NCBI RefSeq assembly: GCF_012027595.1
Contig: NZ_SNUR01000001.1
Span: 372,001-436,000, forward strand
From: Thermococcus sp. Bubb.Bath
Lineage (GTDB): Archaea; Methanobacteriota_B; Thermococci; Thermococcales; Thermococcaceae
Direction: 5' to 3'
Length of the DNA stretch: 64,000 bases
In this document: piece after piece, positions 32,491-42,403 of the stretch
Numbering within the stretch: the first letter of the stretch is position 1
How the letters are laid out: the number at the start of each line of letters is the position of its first letter
The notes under the pieces: generated by a model
Told to the model about the DNA's origin: nothing
Databases searched by the model: none
What the model saw: only the letters and a program-made list of their open reading frames with translations
Translations under genes and position numbers: made by a program

Positions 32491-33627
32491 TCATCCGACT
32501 TTAATAGTCCAATCAACCCAAACGGAACTATCATGGTGGTATAGGAGCCCTAAAACAGTTGTATGTCTGAATCTTGCCCACAGTGTAACACGAATAACCG
32601 TATGCCATGATCCGTCATGGAGAGTTGACTCTTTTACTATACCCTCTGAAGAGGGCATGAATTCAATTGTATGATGGGATGAGTCTTCATTATATGGTAT
32701 GTCAAAGTTCCATATTGCCTGGGGATCAATTGCATCTCCATAGACTTTGTATCCGCCTATTGCTATTGGGTAAGAGACAGGTCCTATAGATATAGTCATT
32801 GTCTGATCTTTCTCCAGAGTACCAGCAGGCTTCATCTCTCCCAAGCGCCCACTTAGTGCAGAGTCAATGCCCCAATCATGGGTGATTTTTATACCATCCG
32901 TAAAGTAGCTTCCATAATCGCCGCCTATGGCTACTCCTGGTGTAACGCGGTAAGTTCCATGTCCGTCCTCATCAGTAGTACATAACAACCTTTCTTCATT
33001 TGGGTTTCCATCATTCCAGAGTCCCCAAATAGAGAACTGGGCATACAACTTTCCATAGGGGGAATCATCATAGTTCAATTCCACTCTGCCAAAATTGTGC
33101 CAGTATGGAGAGCTCTCAGTGGAGTAAACCTTGACATTTCCGTTGCTACCCACGGTTTTAACTTCCCAACCCTTGGGGACACCGATCTTTCTCTTTGGGA
33201 TCCTATCTGGCTTGAATGTTGGTGCTTTCTTGCTCCACTCCAAAAGCCTACTCTGGATTTTTTCAACATCAATAGGAGAACCAGCCCTCTTTACAGTGAT
33301 CAGAATATCAACCCTTCCATCTTGGGTCACTTTCATACCGTAGCCTGTTATAGCTAAGCCTTTTGGAAGTCCCGGAACCGCATAGGCGTGCCATTTAGCA
33401 TTTGGAGTGCTTTCTTCGGCAAGCTTCTGAACCGTGTTTTTAAGGACATCCGTGTTCAGTGGGAGACCTTCCTCATTGTAAAGGAGATAAGCGGTGTAAT
33501 TGCTTCCATCAATCTTCTGAACGGTTGGGACGCCGTACTGAACCGCCCTACTTGTGGGGTATGCTGCAACCACGAAGAGACTTCCAATCAAAACTCCAAG
33601 TACAAACCACACTATCTTTTGTCGCAT
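32491..33627 (-). CDS. Secreted protein of unknown function
   Basis: A 378-residue exported protein with a signal/anchor helix (IVWFVLGVLIGSLFVVAAY). The mature part has an N-terminal alpha/beta portion (about 30-140, with ITGYGMKVTQDGRVDILITVK) and a long beta-rich part with many Tyr, Trp and Gly residues (YWHNFGRVELNYDD, FSIWGLWNDGNPNEE, VTLWARFRHTTVLG). It has one cysteine in the mature chain and no CGP tail. Codon use is A+T-rich like the nearby surface proteins. The ATG at 33627 follows GGGGGGGTCAG. No family recognised. Confidence 0.72.
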   Translation of the reverse strand: MRQKIVWFVLGVLIGSLFVVAAYPTSRAVQYGVPTVQKIDGSNYTAYLLYNEEGLPLNTDVLKNTVQKLAEESTPNAKWHAYAVPGLPKGLAITGYGMKVTQDGRVDILITVKRAGSPIDVEKIQSRLLEWSKKAPTFKPDRIPKRKIGVPKGWEVKTVGSNGNVKVYSTESSPYWHNFGRVELNYDDSPYGKLYAQFSIWGLWNDGNPNEERLLCTTDEDGHGTYRVTPGVAIGGDYGSYFTDGIKITHDWGIDSALSGRLGEMKPAGTLEKDQTMTISIGPVSYPIAIGGYKVYGDAIDPQAIWNFDIPYNEDSSHHTIEFMPSSEGIVKESTLHDGSWHTVIRVTLWARFRHTTVLGLLYHHDSSVWVDWTIKVG

Positions 33628-33754
33628 CTGACCCCCCCAACAGGGTTGTCAATATAGTTAGCGCATCCAAAGTATTTAAGCCTTTTGCATGTTAGAAATT
33701 AACAATCAAAAAAGCTATGCATTGGACTAAAATTACTAAAGAAAAATAGAAAAT

Positions 33755-33958
33755 TCACTTCCTCTTGGCCCTCTGGAGGCGGGCCTCCTGGAAGGCCTTG
33801 GTCCACTTGAGCTTCCTTGGGTTCCTGCCCATGAAGTAGAGCTTCTCGCACTTGCCGGAGCAGAAGAACAGGACTCTGCCGTCGTTCCTGACGTACATCT
33901 TGCCGGTTCCCGGCTCGAACTCCTTTCCGCAGTAGGAGCAGACGTTCCAGCGGGCCAT
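33755..33958 (-). CDS. rpl24e: 50S ribosomal protein L24e
   Basis: A 67-residue protein with the L24e zinc finger: CSYCGKEF near the start and CSGKCEKLY about 28 residues later. The basic tail [16 protein letters not shown] contacts rRNA. The ATG at 33958 was chosen because GGAGGAGATGAAG precedes it. It lies two bases from the S28e gene and is the last gene of the ribosomal unit here; in related archaea ndk comes next. Confidence 0.95.
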   Translation of the reverse strand: MARWNVCSYCGKEFEPGTGKMYVRNDGRVLFFCSGKCEKLYFMGRNPRKLKWTKAFQEARLQRAKRK

Positions 33959-33960
33959 CT

Positions 33961-34173
33961 TCATCTCCTCCTCCTGATCTCTCTGGCCTCACGCTCGGTC
34001 TCTCTGAGGATGACTATGTCACCAACGCGGACCGGCCCCTTGATGTTCCTCCTGATGACGCGGCTCTTGTCGCGGCCCTCAAGAACGCGAACCTTTACCT
34101 GGGTGACGCCACCGGTGACGCCGGCCCTTGCGATGATCTCTATAACCTCAGCGGGAAAGCCTTCGTCGCTCAT
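33961..34173 (-). CDS. rps28e: 30S ribosomal protein S28e
   Basis: A 70-residue OB-fold protein with the typical S28e sequence: [42 protein letters not shown] and the arginine-rich end REIRRRR. It binds near the mRNA exit of the small subunit. The ATG at 34173 follows GGGGTG by six bases. It is co-transcribed with L7Ae upstream and L24e downstream. Confidence 0.96.
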   Translation of the reverse strand: MSDEGFPAEVIEIIARAGVTGGVTQVKVRVLEGRDKSRVIRRNIKGPVRVGDIVILRETEREAREIRRRR

Positions 34174-34229
34174 TCTTCACACCCCTTAAAACCTCGCGAT
34201 GAATTTGATGTGAATGAAGGAAAAGGAGC

Positions 34230-34601
34230 TCACTTCATAAGCTCCTTAACCTTCGTGGCTATATCCTCAACGAGCTCGCGGGCCTTGCCCGCCTCAACTA
34301 TGGCGACGCTCGCGGCCGGAACCTCAAGGCCGGCGGCGGCGCCGAGCTCCTTCTTGCTCGGAACGTATATGTACGGTATCTCCTTCTCCTCGCACAGCGG
34401 CGGGAGGTGGGCAACTATCTCCTCAGGATCAACGTCCTCAGCGATTACAACGAGCCTGGCCTGGCCCCTCTCTATGGCCTTGGTGGTCTCGTTGGTACCC
34501 TTCCTTATCCTTCCGGTGTCGCGAGCAACCTCGACGGCCTCAAGGGCCTTCTCAGCAAGCTCGCTTGGAACCTCAAACTTCACGTAGCTCGGCTTCGCCA
34601 T
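34230..34601 (-). CDS. rpl7ae: 50S ribosomal protein L7Ae
   Basis: A 123-residue kink-turn RNA-binding protein. It shows the family pattern [29 protein letters not shown] and [18 protein letters not shown]. In archaea the same protein is part of the large subunit, of box C/D and H/ACA guide particles, and of RNase P. The ATG at 34601 follows GGAGGGATGAAAG. It is the first gene of the unit L7Ae-S28e-L24e. Confidence 0.97.
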   Translation of the reverse strand: MAKPSYVKFEVPSELAEKALEAVEVARDTGRIRKGTNETTKAIERGQARLVVIAEDVDPEEIVAHLPPLCEEKEIPYIYVPSKKELGAAAGLEVPAASVAIVEAGKARELVEDIATKVKELMK

Positions 34602-34680
34602 CTTTCATCCCTCCGAAACCTCATCGTTCATCCAGTTGTCAAGGTAGGAAGGCGGATTCCGTTTTTAAACCTTTCCGTGT

Positions 34681-35931
34681 TCAGTGGTCCTTCATTATCT
34701 CCCTCAGCACGCTCGTGGCGTAGACTCCCTTTGGAAGGAAGAAGCGGAAGCACATGCCTGTTTCTGAGATGTAACCATAGGTAAGCCCAATGGGTCTTAT
34801 GAGCAGTTCCCTCCTCCCGCCGGGCTCCGCCATCGGCTTCGGGAGTCTCTTAAAGACATCAAGCGAGATTCCCTCTCCTTCAAGGATTTCCTCCTCAAGC
34901 CTTCCGGGGATGCCTTTTGCTCGCCTCATTGCAAAGCCGAACAGCGGACCGGAAATCATCGCTTCGTTTCTCCTTATCTTCTCGTTCACGAAATCAGCGT
35001 TGGTCTCGGTGACGCGGTAGGTTCTGTCGCGGTATGGTACTCCACCTTTCACCTGAACGACAACATCCCCAACGAGAGCTTTGTTTAGGGGCAGACCCTC
35101 CTCAATCCTCCTTGAGATGTAGAGGTTGAAGAGGTAGCTCTGGTAGGAGTGTATGAAGATACGCATTATAGGAAGGGGGAGGCTGAGGAAGGACCTCCTC
35201 CAGCTGCCAGTCTCTTTATACATGTGCAAGAGCGTCCTCTCGTAACGGAGGAAGTTTGGGAACTCTTCCAAGGCTCTGTCAACGTCTCCCGTCTCCCAGA
35301 AGTTCTTTCTCGCTTCGTCTCCCTCCATTCGACCTTCGTGGGCACCGAGGAAAAGCCTCGCCGCCCCCCCAAAGTCTCCCTGCAGGAGGAGCTTTCCGAT
35401 GATGTGGTTCGTGACCCTCCTTTCCCCGAAACGCTGGTAGCCGAAGTAATTGGGGAAGCCGCCTTTCTCGCGGAGCTCTCTCACGATTTCCTTCGTTCTG
35501 CCAAAAGCGTCCTCAGGAACGTCCCTCACGATTATTTTAAACCGGTTGCCGATTAGATGGCCGAGCTTTATGAAGCGGCCGTAGGAAATGAAGCGGAGCT
35601 CGATGTCTTTAATCTGAAGGCCCTCAACCCTCTCCTTTGCATCGGCTGGGACGCTTATGTACTGGTAGGTAACGGCGTGCCTGTCCTTCGTTCCTGCAAA
35701 GCCGATATCGCGGTGCCTCATTCCGGCCCTCTTGGCTATCTCTTTGATGGTGGCCATCGTGTCCCAGTTCCGCTTTTTGAGAAGGAATATAGCGTGCTTC
35801 CTCCCCTCAAAAATTGAAGGAAGGGGGTCTTCGATAACTACAAAGTCCTCAGGTTGAGCTTTTATCCGCCCGCCTATCCCGGGCTTCTCGCTGAGATGCC
35901 TGAACTGGGAGAAGAACTCGCGGTAGTCCAT
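34681..35931 (-). CDS. truD: tRNA pseudouridine(13) synthase TruD
   Basis: A 416-residue pseudouridine synthase of the TruD family. The catalytic aspartate lies in [14 protein letters not shown] (about residue 80). Other family landmarks are [34 protein letters not shown], and the insertion domain between. It converts U13 of tRNA to pseudouridine. The ATG at 35931 was preferred to that at 35937 because GGAGGA needs the six-base gap. It ends a minus-strand run that also contains the ATPase/TOPRIM pair. Confidence 0.94.
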   Translation of the reverse strand: MDYREFFSQFRHLSEKPGIGGRIKAQPEDFVVIEDPLPSIFEGRKHAIFLLKKRNWDTMATIKEIAKRAGMRHRDIGFAGTKDRHAVTYQYISVPADAKERVEGLQIKDIELRFISYGRFIKLGHLIGNRFKIIVRDVPEDAFGRTKEIVRELREKGGFPNYFGYQRFGERRVTNHIIGKLLLQGDFGGAARLFLGAHEGRMEGDEARKNFWETGDVDRALEEFPNFLRYERTLLHMYKETGSWRRSFLSLPLPIMRIFIHSYQSYLFNLYISRRIEEGLPLNKALVGDVVVQVKGGVPYRDRTYRVTETNADFVNEKIRRNEAMISGPLFGFAMRRAKGIPGRLEEEILEGEGISLDVFKRLPKPMAEPGGRRELLIRPIGLTYGYISETGMCFRFFLPKGVYATSVLREIMKDH

Positions 35932-35933
35932 AA

Positions 35934-36458
35934 TCATTCCTCCAGAATTCTTAGGAATTCCCTAAAAGACTTACAGTTATGCTTGAGCTTGTCAAAATTC
36001 AGCTTATCTGCATAAGTGGGGAGCAGTGATTTTGTGTATCTCATTTTTCTTTTGAGTTCGTCGGAGGGCTTGGTACTCCACGTTATGCCTAGACTTTTAC
36101 ATATCCACTCTTCAATCTCGTATTCAAAAAGAAACACCCTAACAGGTGTTTTAATATTCTTGGGGATGTGGCTTTTGACTTCATTAAGTCGTTTGTGATA
36201 GTTATTTGGGCCGTCACCATCGTAGGCCACTATAATGGCGTCTGGGGATGAGGTGCTGACCGCTCGTATAATCTTGTCTGGCTTCGGATTGCACAGGTAG
36301 GGAGCGTGAACCGGGTTCTTTCTGCCTCTAAGTCGTTTAAGACGGACTTTGTGACTTAGCATTCCTAACTCGTTGAGTCTCTTTAGAACCCTTCTGAAGA
36401 ACTCTCCCCCGTATGCGTCTTCCACGATTAGAGCAATCTCCTTTGGATTCGACGGCAT
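35934..36458 (-). CDS. TOPRIM-like protein paired with an AAA ATPase
   Basis: A 174-residue protein. The pattern [17 protein letters not shown] (Glu at the first strand end), [11 protein letters not shown] (Asp-x-Asp after the second strand) and [16 protein letters not shown] resembles the TOPRIM-type fold of OLD and RloB/AbiLii-like nucleases. The ATG at 36458 follows GGTGAGTGCA. It starts 19 bases after the ATPase stop, so the two are one operon. A nuclease role in a defence or DNA-handling module is inference; the acidic residues are the only evidence for catalysis. Confidence 0.6.
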   Translation of the reverse strand: MPSNPKEIALIVEDAYGGEFFRRVLKRLNELGMLSHKVRLKRLRGRKNPVHAPYLCNPKPDKIIRAVSTSSPDAIIVAYDGDGPNNYHKRLNEVKSHIPKNIKTPVRVFLFEYEIEEWICKSLGITWSTKPSDELKRKMRYTKSLLPTYADKLNFDKLKHNCKSFREFLRILEE

Positions 36459-36477
36459 TGCACTCACCGATCTTTTT

Positions 36478-37782
36478 TTACTCTTTGAATATCTCTCCGT
36501 AGAGCCATCCTTCGCTGAAAGCGAGTCCTTTCTCCTGAAGCATCTTTTTAATTTCCTCTGGATTGGGGATTCTCTTGAATACAGTTTCTCCATGAATCTT
36601 TTCAACAAAGATTACATCTGCAGGATCGGTCATATCAACCACAACCGGTGAGTGAGTGGTTATTATGGCCTGGCTCTCGCTGTTCCTTAGCGTGTCGAGG
36701 AGCAGTTCAAGGGTCTCCGGATGCAGTGAGTTTTCCACCTCGTCGATGATAAGGAGAGAAGGTTTGAGATACACAGCTGTGAGAATTGCAAGGGTTTTGT
36801 AGAATCCATCGGATATTCCAGGAGGTGCGAGTTCGAGTTCGCCCTCGAAGACCTTCATCATTACCCTTCCATCTTCAGTAAGCTGGAAGAAGACCCTGGT
36901 GTCAGGAAAGGCAATTGAGAGCGGTTCGGCTATCTCAGCGGGTAACTTTCCCTCGCGGAGCCAGATGTTGTAGAGAACCGGGATGAGGTTTGAGGCGTCC
37001 TCCATGAGAAGGGTTTCTTTGCGAGGGATCTTAGGGGCCTTGACTTGATTCAAACTCAGAGGTTCCAAAAGTAGAAGCTTGGAGACATAAATAGTGACTT
37101 CACTTATCACCCCTAAGATTCCGGGTAAGGAGTCACTCAAATTGGGGCATACTACGGGTATAGCAGCATCTTTAATCCTAAAGTCCTCCCCCGATAGGTA
37201 GCACATTTGATATGAAATCGATTTGTCTTTGGAGTAGTGGCCTTCACTGGCTTCACACAGCTCGAAAAGACTTTTGTTTGTATATTTATCTGGAAGAATG
37301 TACTCTTTCACTGTTTTCAACGCGGAAAACATTTCAAATTCCCTGGTTTCGACTGTAACCGGAAGCTTGGAGACAGCAGTTCCCAACCACTCAGAAGCGT
37401 ATGAAATACGAAGTGAAACACCCTCTTTGACTAGCTTCAAGTAACCTTTTACACCTAATATCTCTTTCAGAATCCTAAAGCTCCCTCCCGTTCCAGTAAA
37501 TGTCGTCTCAAAATACACCTCGTAGCCATCCACATCAAAGAGCATTCCGATGGTTATTGGAAGCTCTTCCTTTCCGCTCCAAACGACGTTGTTGTAGCCC
37601 CACCATTCAAGGAACGGGTTGGTATCTTTCTCAACGTAGATCTTCCTGAGAAGCTTGAAAACCTCGATTAGATTGGTTTTTCCAGATGCGTTGGCTCCGA
37701 TTAGAACGTTGAACTTACTAAGCTCAACCTCGCAGTCTCGCAGGCTCTTGAAGTTCTTAACGATGAGTTTCTTTAACCACAT
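36478..37782 (-). CDS. AAA family ATPase (AAA_15/AAA_21, OLD/RecF-like)
   Basis: A 434-residue SMC/RecF-like ATPase. Walker A is NVLIGANASGKTNLIEV (about residues 26-42), the signature-like stretch PPGISDGFYKTLAILTAVYL precedes Walker B LLIIDEVENSLHPE (about 345), and the switch histidine lies in AIITTHSPVVVD. The middle of the protein is variable. This is the ATPase half of OLD-type and two-gene defence modules such as PARIS or AbiL, and the TOPRIM-like gene follows. The ATG at 37782 has GGTGAGAGAG upstream. It sits between pth2 and truD. Confidence 0.85.
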   Translation of the reverse strand: MWLKKLIVKNFKSLRDCEVELSKFNVLIGANASGKTNLIEVFKLLRKIYVEKDTNPFLEWWGYNNVVWSGKEELPITIGMLFDVDGYEVYFETTFTGTGGSFRILKEILGVKGYLKLVKEGVSLRISYASEWLGTAVSKLPVTVETREFEMFSALKTVKEYILPDKYTNKSLFELCEASEGHYSKDKSISYQMCYLSGEDFRIKDAAIPVVCPNLSDSLPGILGVISEVTIYVSKLLLLEPLSLNQVKAPKIPRKETLLMEDASNLIPVLYNIWLREGKLPAEIAEPLSIAFPDTRVFFQLTEDGRVMMKVFEGELELAPPGISDGFYKTLAILTAVYLKPSLLIIDEVENSLHPETLELLLDTLRNSESQAIITTHSPVVVDMTDPADVIFVEKIHGETVFKRIPNPEEIKKMLQEKGLAFSEGWLYGEIFKE

Positions 37783-37830
37783 CTCTCTCACCATGTAACA
37801 AAACGGTGAGGAATATTAAAGAATTCCGCC

Positions 37831-38193
37831 TCACACCAGCTTGAGGTGTCCCGTCACTTTGTCAACCAGTTCCTCCGGCCCTGGGCCAACTGCGAGAACC
37901 GTTATCGTGCCCGGCGGAATCTCCGTCAAACCCGCGTCCCTTATGAGGGCAGTTGGGAGGCCAAGTTTCTCCGCTTCGGCCTTGAGTTTGAAGAGCTCCT
38001 CAAGATTCTCGGCTTTAACGACGACTTTCTTCTGTCCCTCATGGAACCACGCCTTGAACCACTCTGGCTTTTCTTTCTGGGCCTTTAAAGCAGCTGTAAC
38101 TGCCCCATGCGCCACCTGAACTGCGAACTTGCCCTTGCTGAGCTTGAGGTCCCTTCTCGTGACCATAACCTGTTTGAACTTAAACTCGCTCAT
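37831..38193 (-). CDS. pth2: Peptidyl-tRNA hydrolase 2
   Basis: A 120-residue protein of the archaeal/eukaryotic Pth2 family, which frees tRNA from stalled peptidyl-tRNA. The start [27 protein letters not shown], the middle [15 protein letters not shown] and the end [19 protein letters not shown] are strongly conserved, with the catalytic Lys, His and Asp-Ala-Gly region visible. The ATG at 38193 gives the family length; the 21 extra residues of the open frame upstream overlap the next gene's end and are not family-like. Confidence 0.95.
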   Translation of the reverse strand: MSEFKFKQVMVTRRDLKLSKGKFAVQVAHGAVTAALKAQKEKPEWFKAWFHEGQKKVVVKAENLEELFKLKAEAEKLGLPTALIRDAGLTEIPPGTITVLAVGPGPEELVDKVTGHLKLV

Positions 38194-38233
38194 GGAAGAA
38201 AAGAATGGAGAGGGGTTTAAAAAATTGGCCTCT

Positions 38234-40315
38234 CTAACGCCTCTCGGACTTCTCAATCATCTCAACCCTGAGCTCCCTTATGAGCTGCTCCAGCTCGTCG
38301 CGCTTCCACCTCTTCGGAAGTCCCCCTGGCCTGCTCCTCCTCTTACGCAGGAGGACCTTGCGGAAAATCTGAACCTCCCTGTAGTACCCGTATGCCAGGT
38401 ACGCCAGGATCAGCGCTAGTATCAGGAGGATGATTGAGGTTATCTTCCAGTAATCCGGTTCGCTCTTCTTGGGCAGGTAGTCAGATATAACTCCCTGGAG
38501 CCGCTGGGCGAGGGCCGTTGCGTTCGTGGAGTTCTGGAGGGTCTGATTCACGAAGGAGGGGAGCTGGTTCTCGTTTGGGTAAACGTGGACGGTCTTCTCC
38601 TTCAATATGACCTTTGGAGGCACGCTGTCCAGGACGATGGCCGTGCCAATGTTCAGCTCGTGTTCGTTTCCAAGCGGGTCTTTGTAAGTCAGAGAGACTT
38701 TGATCGGAAAGCGACCCTCTGAGAGAACCCTGACCTGGATAGCCTTTTGGACGCTCTTTCCTGCGCTTATGTTGCCTACACCTATGAGTGCCGGGCCAAC
38801 GACACCCGCCGGATACTCCACGTGGATGGCCGCATCCTTGACGAACTCAAATTCGGGGTTGTCCCCGATGGCGGAGACGTTGAAGAGGATGGTCGCAGGA
38901 TGCCCCTTCTCAATCTTCACGTACGTTCTCCAGTTTCCGCCGTAGGTCGAGTTGGAGGCCAGGACGTTCATCCGGAGCTCCGGGAGTGCGTAAACCCTGA
39001 CCGTCTCCGGCTCTGAGGTGACTTGAACCTTCGAGCCCGATTCGTTGTAGTACGTTGCCATAATGCCTGAAATCTTGAACTCGCCGGGAGAAGTTGGGCG
39101 GAGAATGTAAACGAGGGCCGGAACGCGGGAATAAGCCGGGAGGTCGCCGACCGACCATCCTGCCTCTTTTCCAACGAGCTCAAAGCCGGAGGGTATGGGT
39201 GCGGCCACAACGAGGTTTCTGGCATCACCGGGTCCGAGGTTCTCAACGTTTATGTAAACTGCAACTTCTCCCCCCACCATGAGCTCCGTGGGGACGGTGC
39301 TTACAGAGAGGTTTACGTTGGCGGGTCTCTGAGGAGCTATGACGGAGGAGCCCATTGGGGCGTACACGTTGATAAAGGCCCTGCCATGTTCGGAGTCGAT
39401 ATCACCGAGGGATACCATGAGCGCAAAGCCCTCCGGCTGAACCGGTTCGTTGTCCGGGGAGAGGGTGAGTGACGTGGAGTTCCCGCTTTCTCCGTTTAGT
39501 TCAATTGTCGCGGAGCCGTTTTTGATTCCAGTTAGGAGAACGGTGTATGTCCCGTTTTCAGTCGTGACGTTGAGGGATTCGCCGGTGAAGAGGTAGCCTG
39601 AGTAAACGGGTATGTAGGGTTTTGGCTCCTTCGGTTTCACGGGTACGGAGGAGTTGCCGGCGGGAATCGTGGTGAGCGTCAGGTTCTCGGCGTTCAGGGC
39701 GGGCATGTAAATGTCCAGCACCGCGGAAGACGGTGATGCTGAGACCAATAAGATGTGCAGATAATTTTCGTAGCGGAGCGAATCCGAGAGTGGATAATTA
39801 AAGGACTTCCCCTCAAACCGGTGGAGAATGAAGGTTATGAAGCCCGAGTAGGGGGGTATCCTAACGCCAAGTTTGGCGCCGTTTTCCCAGGAGTCATACA
39901 GACGAACCTGGACGTTGGAATTTAGAACTACCGTCTCGTTTTTCGTCATTTCAAGGTTGTCTCTGACGACTTTCAGGGGGGACGATATGAGCAGGGTCAC
40001 CGTGCCCTTAGCCCTGTCTATTGTCTGCACCGTTACCTCGAATATCTCTGAGCCCCTCGATGGAAAGTAGCCCGTCTCTCCTTCCCTCAGGAAGAAGAGC
40101 TGGGCGCCCCCCGGATGAAGCACCTGGATTGTGACGAGACTCCAGTTGGTGCTCACATCGTAGAACTGTATCGTATAGTTGGCTATCTCCACGCTGTCGC
40201 CGAGACCGAGGGTTATCGGGGTGATTGAAGCCCTCAGAGTAGAGGTGGCCCCTATGTAGGGCAGCGGTATTAAAACCAGAAGGCCGATTAACAGCAGGGC
40301 AAGTTCCTTTCTCAT
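38234..40315 (-). CDS. Large exported protein with CARDB/DUF11-like domains and C-terminal membrane anchor
   Basis: A 693-residue protein. It has a signal peptide ([19 protein letters not shown]), several beta-sandwich repeats, and one or two domains of the CARDB/DUF11 type ([34 protein letters not shown], about residues 320-430, then a similar block to about 570). A transmembrane helix near 640 ([21 protein letters not shown]) is followed by a basic cytoplasmic tail rich in Arg and Lys. Many N-x-S/T sites suggest heavy glycosylation. It is probably a cell-envelope protein; no catalytic motif is visible. The ATG at 40315 follows GGAGGCGAAAGG. Confidence 0.75.
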   Translation of the reverse strand: MRKELALLLIGLLVLIPLPYIGATSTLRASITPITLGLGDSVEIANYTIQFYDVSTNWSLVTIQVLHPGGAQLFFLREGETGYFPSRGSEIFEVTVQTIDRAKGTVTLLISSPLKVVRDNLEMTKNETVVLNSNVQVRLYDSWENGAKLGVRIPPYSGFITFILHRFEGKSFNYPLSDSLRYENYLHILLVSASPSSAVLDIYMPALNAENLTLTTIPAGNSSVPVKPKEPKPYIPVYSGYLFTGESLNVTTENGTYTVLLTGIKNGSATIELNGESGNSTSLTLSPDNEPVQPEGFALMVSLGDIDSEHGRAFINVYAPMGSSVIAPQRPANVNLSVSTVPTELMVGGEVAVYINVENLGPGDARNLVVAAPIPSGFELVGKEAGWSVGDLPAYSRVPALVYILRPTSPGEFKISGIMATYYNESGSKVQVTSEPETVRVYALPELRMNVLASNSTYGGNWRTYVKIEKGHPATILFNVSAIGDNPEFEFVKDAAIHVEYPAGVVGPALIGVGNISAGKSVQKAIQVRVLSEGRFPIKVSLTYKDPLGNEHELNIGTAIVLDSVPPKVILKEKTVHVYPNENQLPSFVNQTLQNSTNATALAQRLQGVISDYLPKKSEPDYWKITSIILLILALILAYLAYGYYREVQIFRKVLLRKRRSRPGGLPKRWKRDELEQLIRELRVEMIEKSERR

Positions 40316-40380
40316 CCTTTCGCCTCCAAAACGTTATTACTATCGAAGCTGACCAAAATAGGAAGGAAAGTATAAAGGCC

Positions 40381-41697
40381 TTACGGCGTGAGCCTCCGCC
40401 TGTCGCGCGGGAATAGTATGACCTCCCTTATGTTGGGAAGGTTCAGCATCTGCTTTATGAGCCTCTCCGCGCCCAGACCAAAGCCTCCATGGGGCGGCAT
40501 GCCGTAGCGGAAGGCCTTGAGGTAGAACTCAAAGCTCTCTGGGTTGAGACCTTTCTCCTTTATCTGCTCGACGAGGACGTCGTAGCGGTGCTCCCTCTGG
40601 CCGCCGGAGCTTATCTCCACACCGCGGTACTCAAGGTCAAAGGCCCTGCACACTTCGGGCTTATTATCATATCTCATTATATAGAACGGCTTGGCCTCGC
40701 TGGGGTAGCGGTGCAGGAAGTAGAGGGGAGCCCCTTCGTTCTCCATCATGTACTTTCCAAGGAGCCTCTCACCTTCTGTGTCTATGTCCTCGCCCCAGGA
40801 AATCTCCTTGCCGAGGTCGGCGAGAATCTCAAGGGCCCCCTCGTAGCTCACGCGCGGGAAGGGCAGCTTCGGCTCCTCAAGCTCGAAGTTGAGGATTTCA
40901 AGCTCCCTGGCGTTGTTCTCGCGGACGTATTCCACGGCACGGGCGACAAGTCCCTCAAGGAAGTCCATAACCTCCTCCTCGTTCTCGATGAAGGCCATCT
41001 CGCTGTCTATGCTCCAGGCCTCGTTGAGGTGTCTTGTGGTGTTGTGCTCCTCGGCCCTGAAAATCGGAGCTATCTCGTAAACCCTGTCCAGGCCGCTCGC
41101 CATCATTATCTGCTTGTAGAGCTGGGGGCTCTGGGCAAGGAAGGCGTCTTCCTCGAAGTACTTCATCGGGAAGAGCTCGGTTCCGCCCTCCGTGGCGGTA
41201 GCTATGATCTTCGGAGTGTGAACCTCAACGAATCCGTTCTCGTGGAAAAAGTCCCTGACGGCCTTGAGAACGCTTGAACGTATCTTAAAGATGGCCATTA
41301 CCTCTGGGTTCCTGAGGTCCATGAAGCGGTTGTCAAGGCGAGTGTCGAGCTCTGCCTTCACTTTTCCCGTGGGATCAAGCGGGAGAGGGCTCTCCGCCCT
41401 GCTGAGGACTTCGAGCTTCTCTGGTAGGATTTCAAAGCCGAGTTTGGCCTTGGGGGTAAAGTTCACAACTCCCTCCACCGCAACAACGTCCTCGGCGTTG
41501 AGTTTGGGTATGAGCTTGAACAGTTCGGGGTCGACCTTCTTCTTGGGGGCGGTTATCTGGACTATTCCTTCCCTGTCCCGTATCCAGAGGAACTTTATTC
41601 CTCCTAGGTCCTTAACCTCCCATACCCATCCTGCAACCTTAACCTTCTGGCCGTTGAGCTTCTCGGTTATCTCGTTGGAGTAGTGAGTCCGCAGCAT
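40381..41697 (-). CDS. aspS: Aspartyl-tRNA synthetase
   Basis: A 438-residue class II aminoacyl-tRNA synthetase of the archaeal type, without the bacterial GAD insertion. The N-terminal OB fold binds the anticodon ([18 protein letters not shown]). Motif 2 is [22 protein letters not shown] and motif 3 is [12 protein letters not shown], ending in [10 protein letters not shown]. At 438 residues it matches the length I recall for the T. kodakarensis enzyme. The ATG at 41697 follows GGTGATGCTC. Whether it also charges tRNA-Asn cannot be told here. Confidence 0.96.
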   Translation of the reverse strand: MLRTHYSNEITEKLNGQKVKVAGWVWEVKDLGGIKFLWIRDREGIVQITAPKKKVDPELFKLIPKLNAEDVVAVEGVVNFTPKAKLGFEILPEKLEVLSRAESPLPLDPTGKVKAELDTRLDNRFMDLRNPEVMAIFKIRSSVLKAVRDFFHENGFVEVHTPKIIATATEGGTELFPMKYFEEDAFLAQSPQLYKQIMMASGLDRVYEIAPIFRAEEHNTTRHLNEAWSIDSEMAFIENEEEVMDFLEGLVARAVEYVRENNARELEILNFELEEPKLPFPRVSYEGALEILADLGKEISWGEDIDTEGERLLGKYMMENEGAPLYFLHRYPSEAKPFYIMRYDNKPEVCRAFDLEYRGVEISSGGQREHRYDVLVEQIKEKGLNPESFEFYLKAFRYGMPPHGGFGLGAERLIKQMLNLPNIREVILFPRDRRRLTP

Positions 41698-41779
41698 GAG
41701 CATCACCGGAGAAAGCGGGTTGCCATGCTTTTAAAGTTATAGGAAGGGTTATCGGAAGAAGAGGGAAAACAAGGGGCCG

Positions 41780-42292
41780 TCAGACGAAGGCGATTTTGAC
41801 GTCCTTTCCAGTGAGAAGGGTCATGACCTTCTCAAGAAGCTCCGGCTTCTCGGGGAGCCTTTTCCTGTCCCTGCTGAGGACTAAGACCTTGTAGGACTGC
41901 TTTCCACCGGGCTTGTGAACTATGTTCACCCCGAAAACGCTGGCAGGGTAGAACAGGTCCGTGGCAAGCTTCTTGAGCTCCTCAGTCGCCTCACCCTCTG
42001 CAACCTCTATGACGCGAACCCTCTTGCCTAGCTCCTTTACCATGGCCTTTATGTTCTTTCCACCCTTTCCTATCACAATGGGGACATCACCCTTCCCGAC
42101 GGCGATGACGACGAGATCTCCAGCCTCAACGGCCTTCTTTAACTCTATATCAACGTCACCTAGGAGCTTGTAGAGCATCCTAGCCACCTTAACATCGAGC
42201 TCAGAGATTATACCCTCCTGAAGCTTCTTCTCGTCCGCGGGACAGAGAATACCATCCGTCTTCAAGCACACCTCACATATCGGCGCCTTCAT
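41780..42292 (-). CDS. KH-domain NusA-like RNA-binding protein
   Basis: A 170-residue protein. A short zinc-knuckle-like start (CEVCLKTDGILCP) is followed by a helix and a type-II KH domain with the GxxG loop in PIVIGKGGKNIKAMVKEL (about residues 75-92). A second, degenerate KH-like half ends the protein (SVFGVNIVHKPGGKQSYKVLV). Archaeal NusA-like proteins bind RNA in transcription elongation or ribosome maturation. The ATG at 42292 has GGAGGTGAG upstream. It stands alone between aspS and the HD-protein operon. Confidence 0.85.
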   Translation of the reverse strand: MKAPICEVCLKTDGILCPADEKKLQEGIISELDVKVARMLYKLLGDVDIELKKAVEAGDLVVIAVGKGDVPIVIGKGGKNIKAMVKELGKRVRVIEVAEGEATEELKKLATDLFYPASVFGVNIVHKPGGKQSYKVLVLSRDRKRLPEKPELLEKVMTLLTGKDVKIAFV

Positions 42293-42403
42293 TCGCTCAC
42301 CTCCAGAATGACCGTGAACGGGCTAACCTAAATTCAGGAAGGCATTTAAAAAGGTTATTATATGCGTGCGGAGATGAAAAGTGCGATAAATTCTAGGGGA
42401 AAT

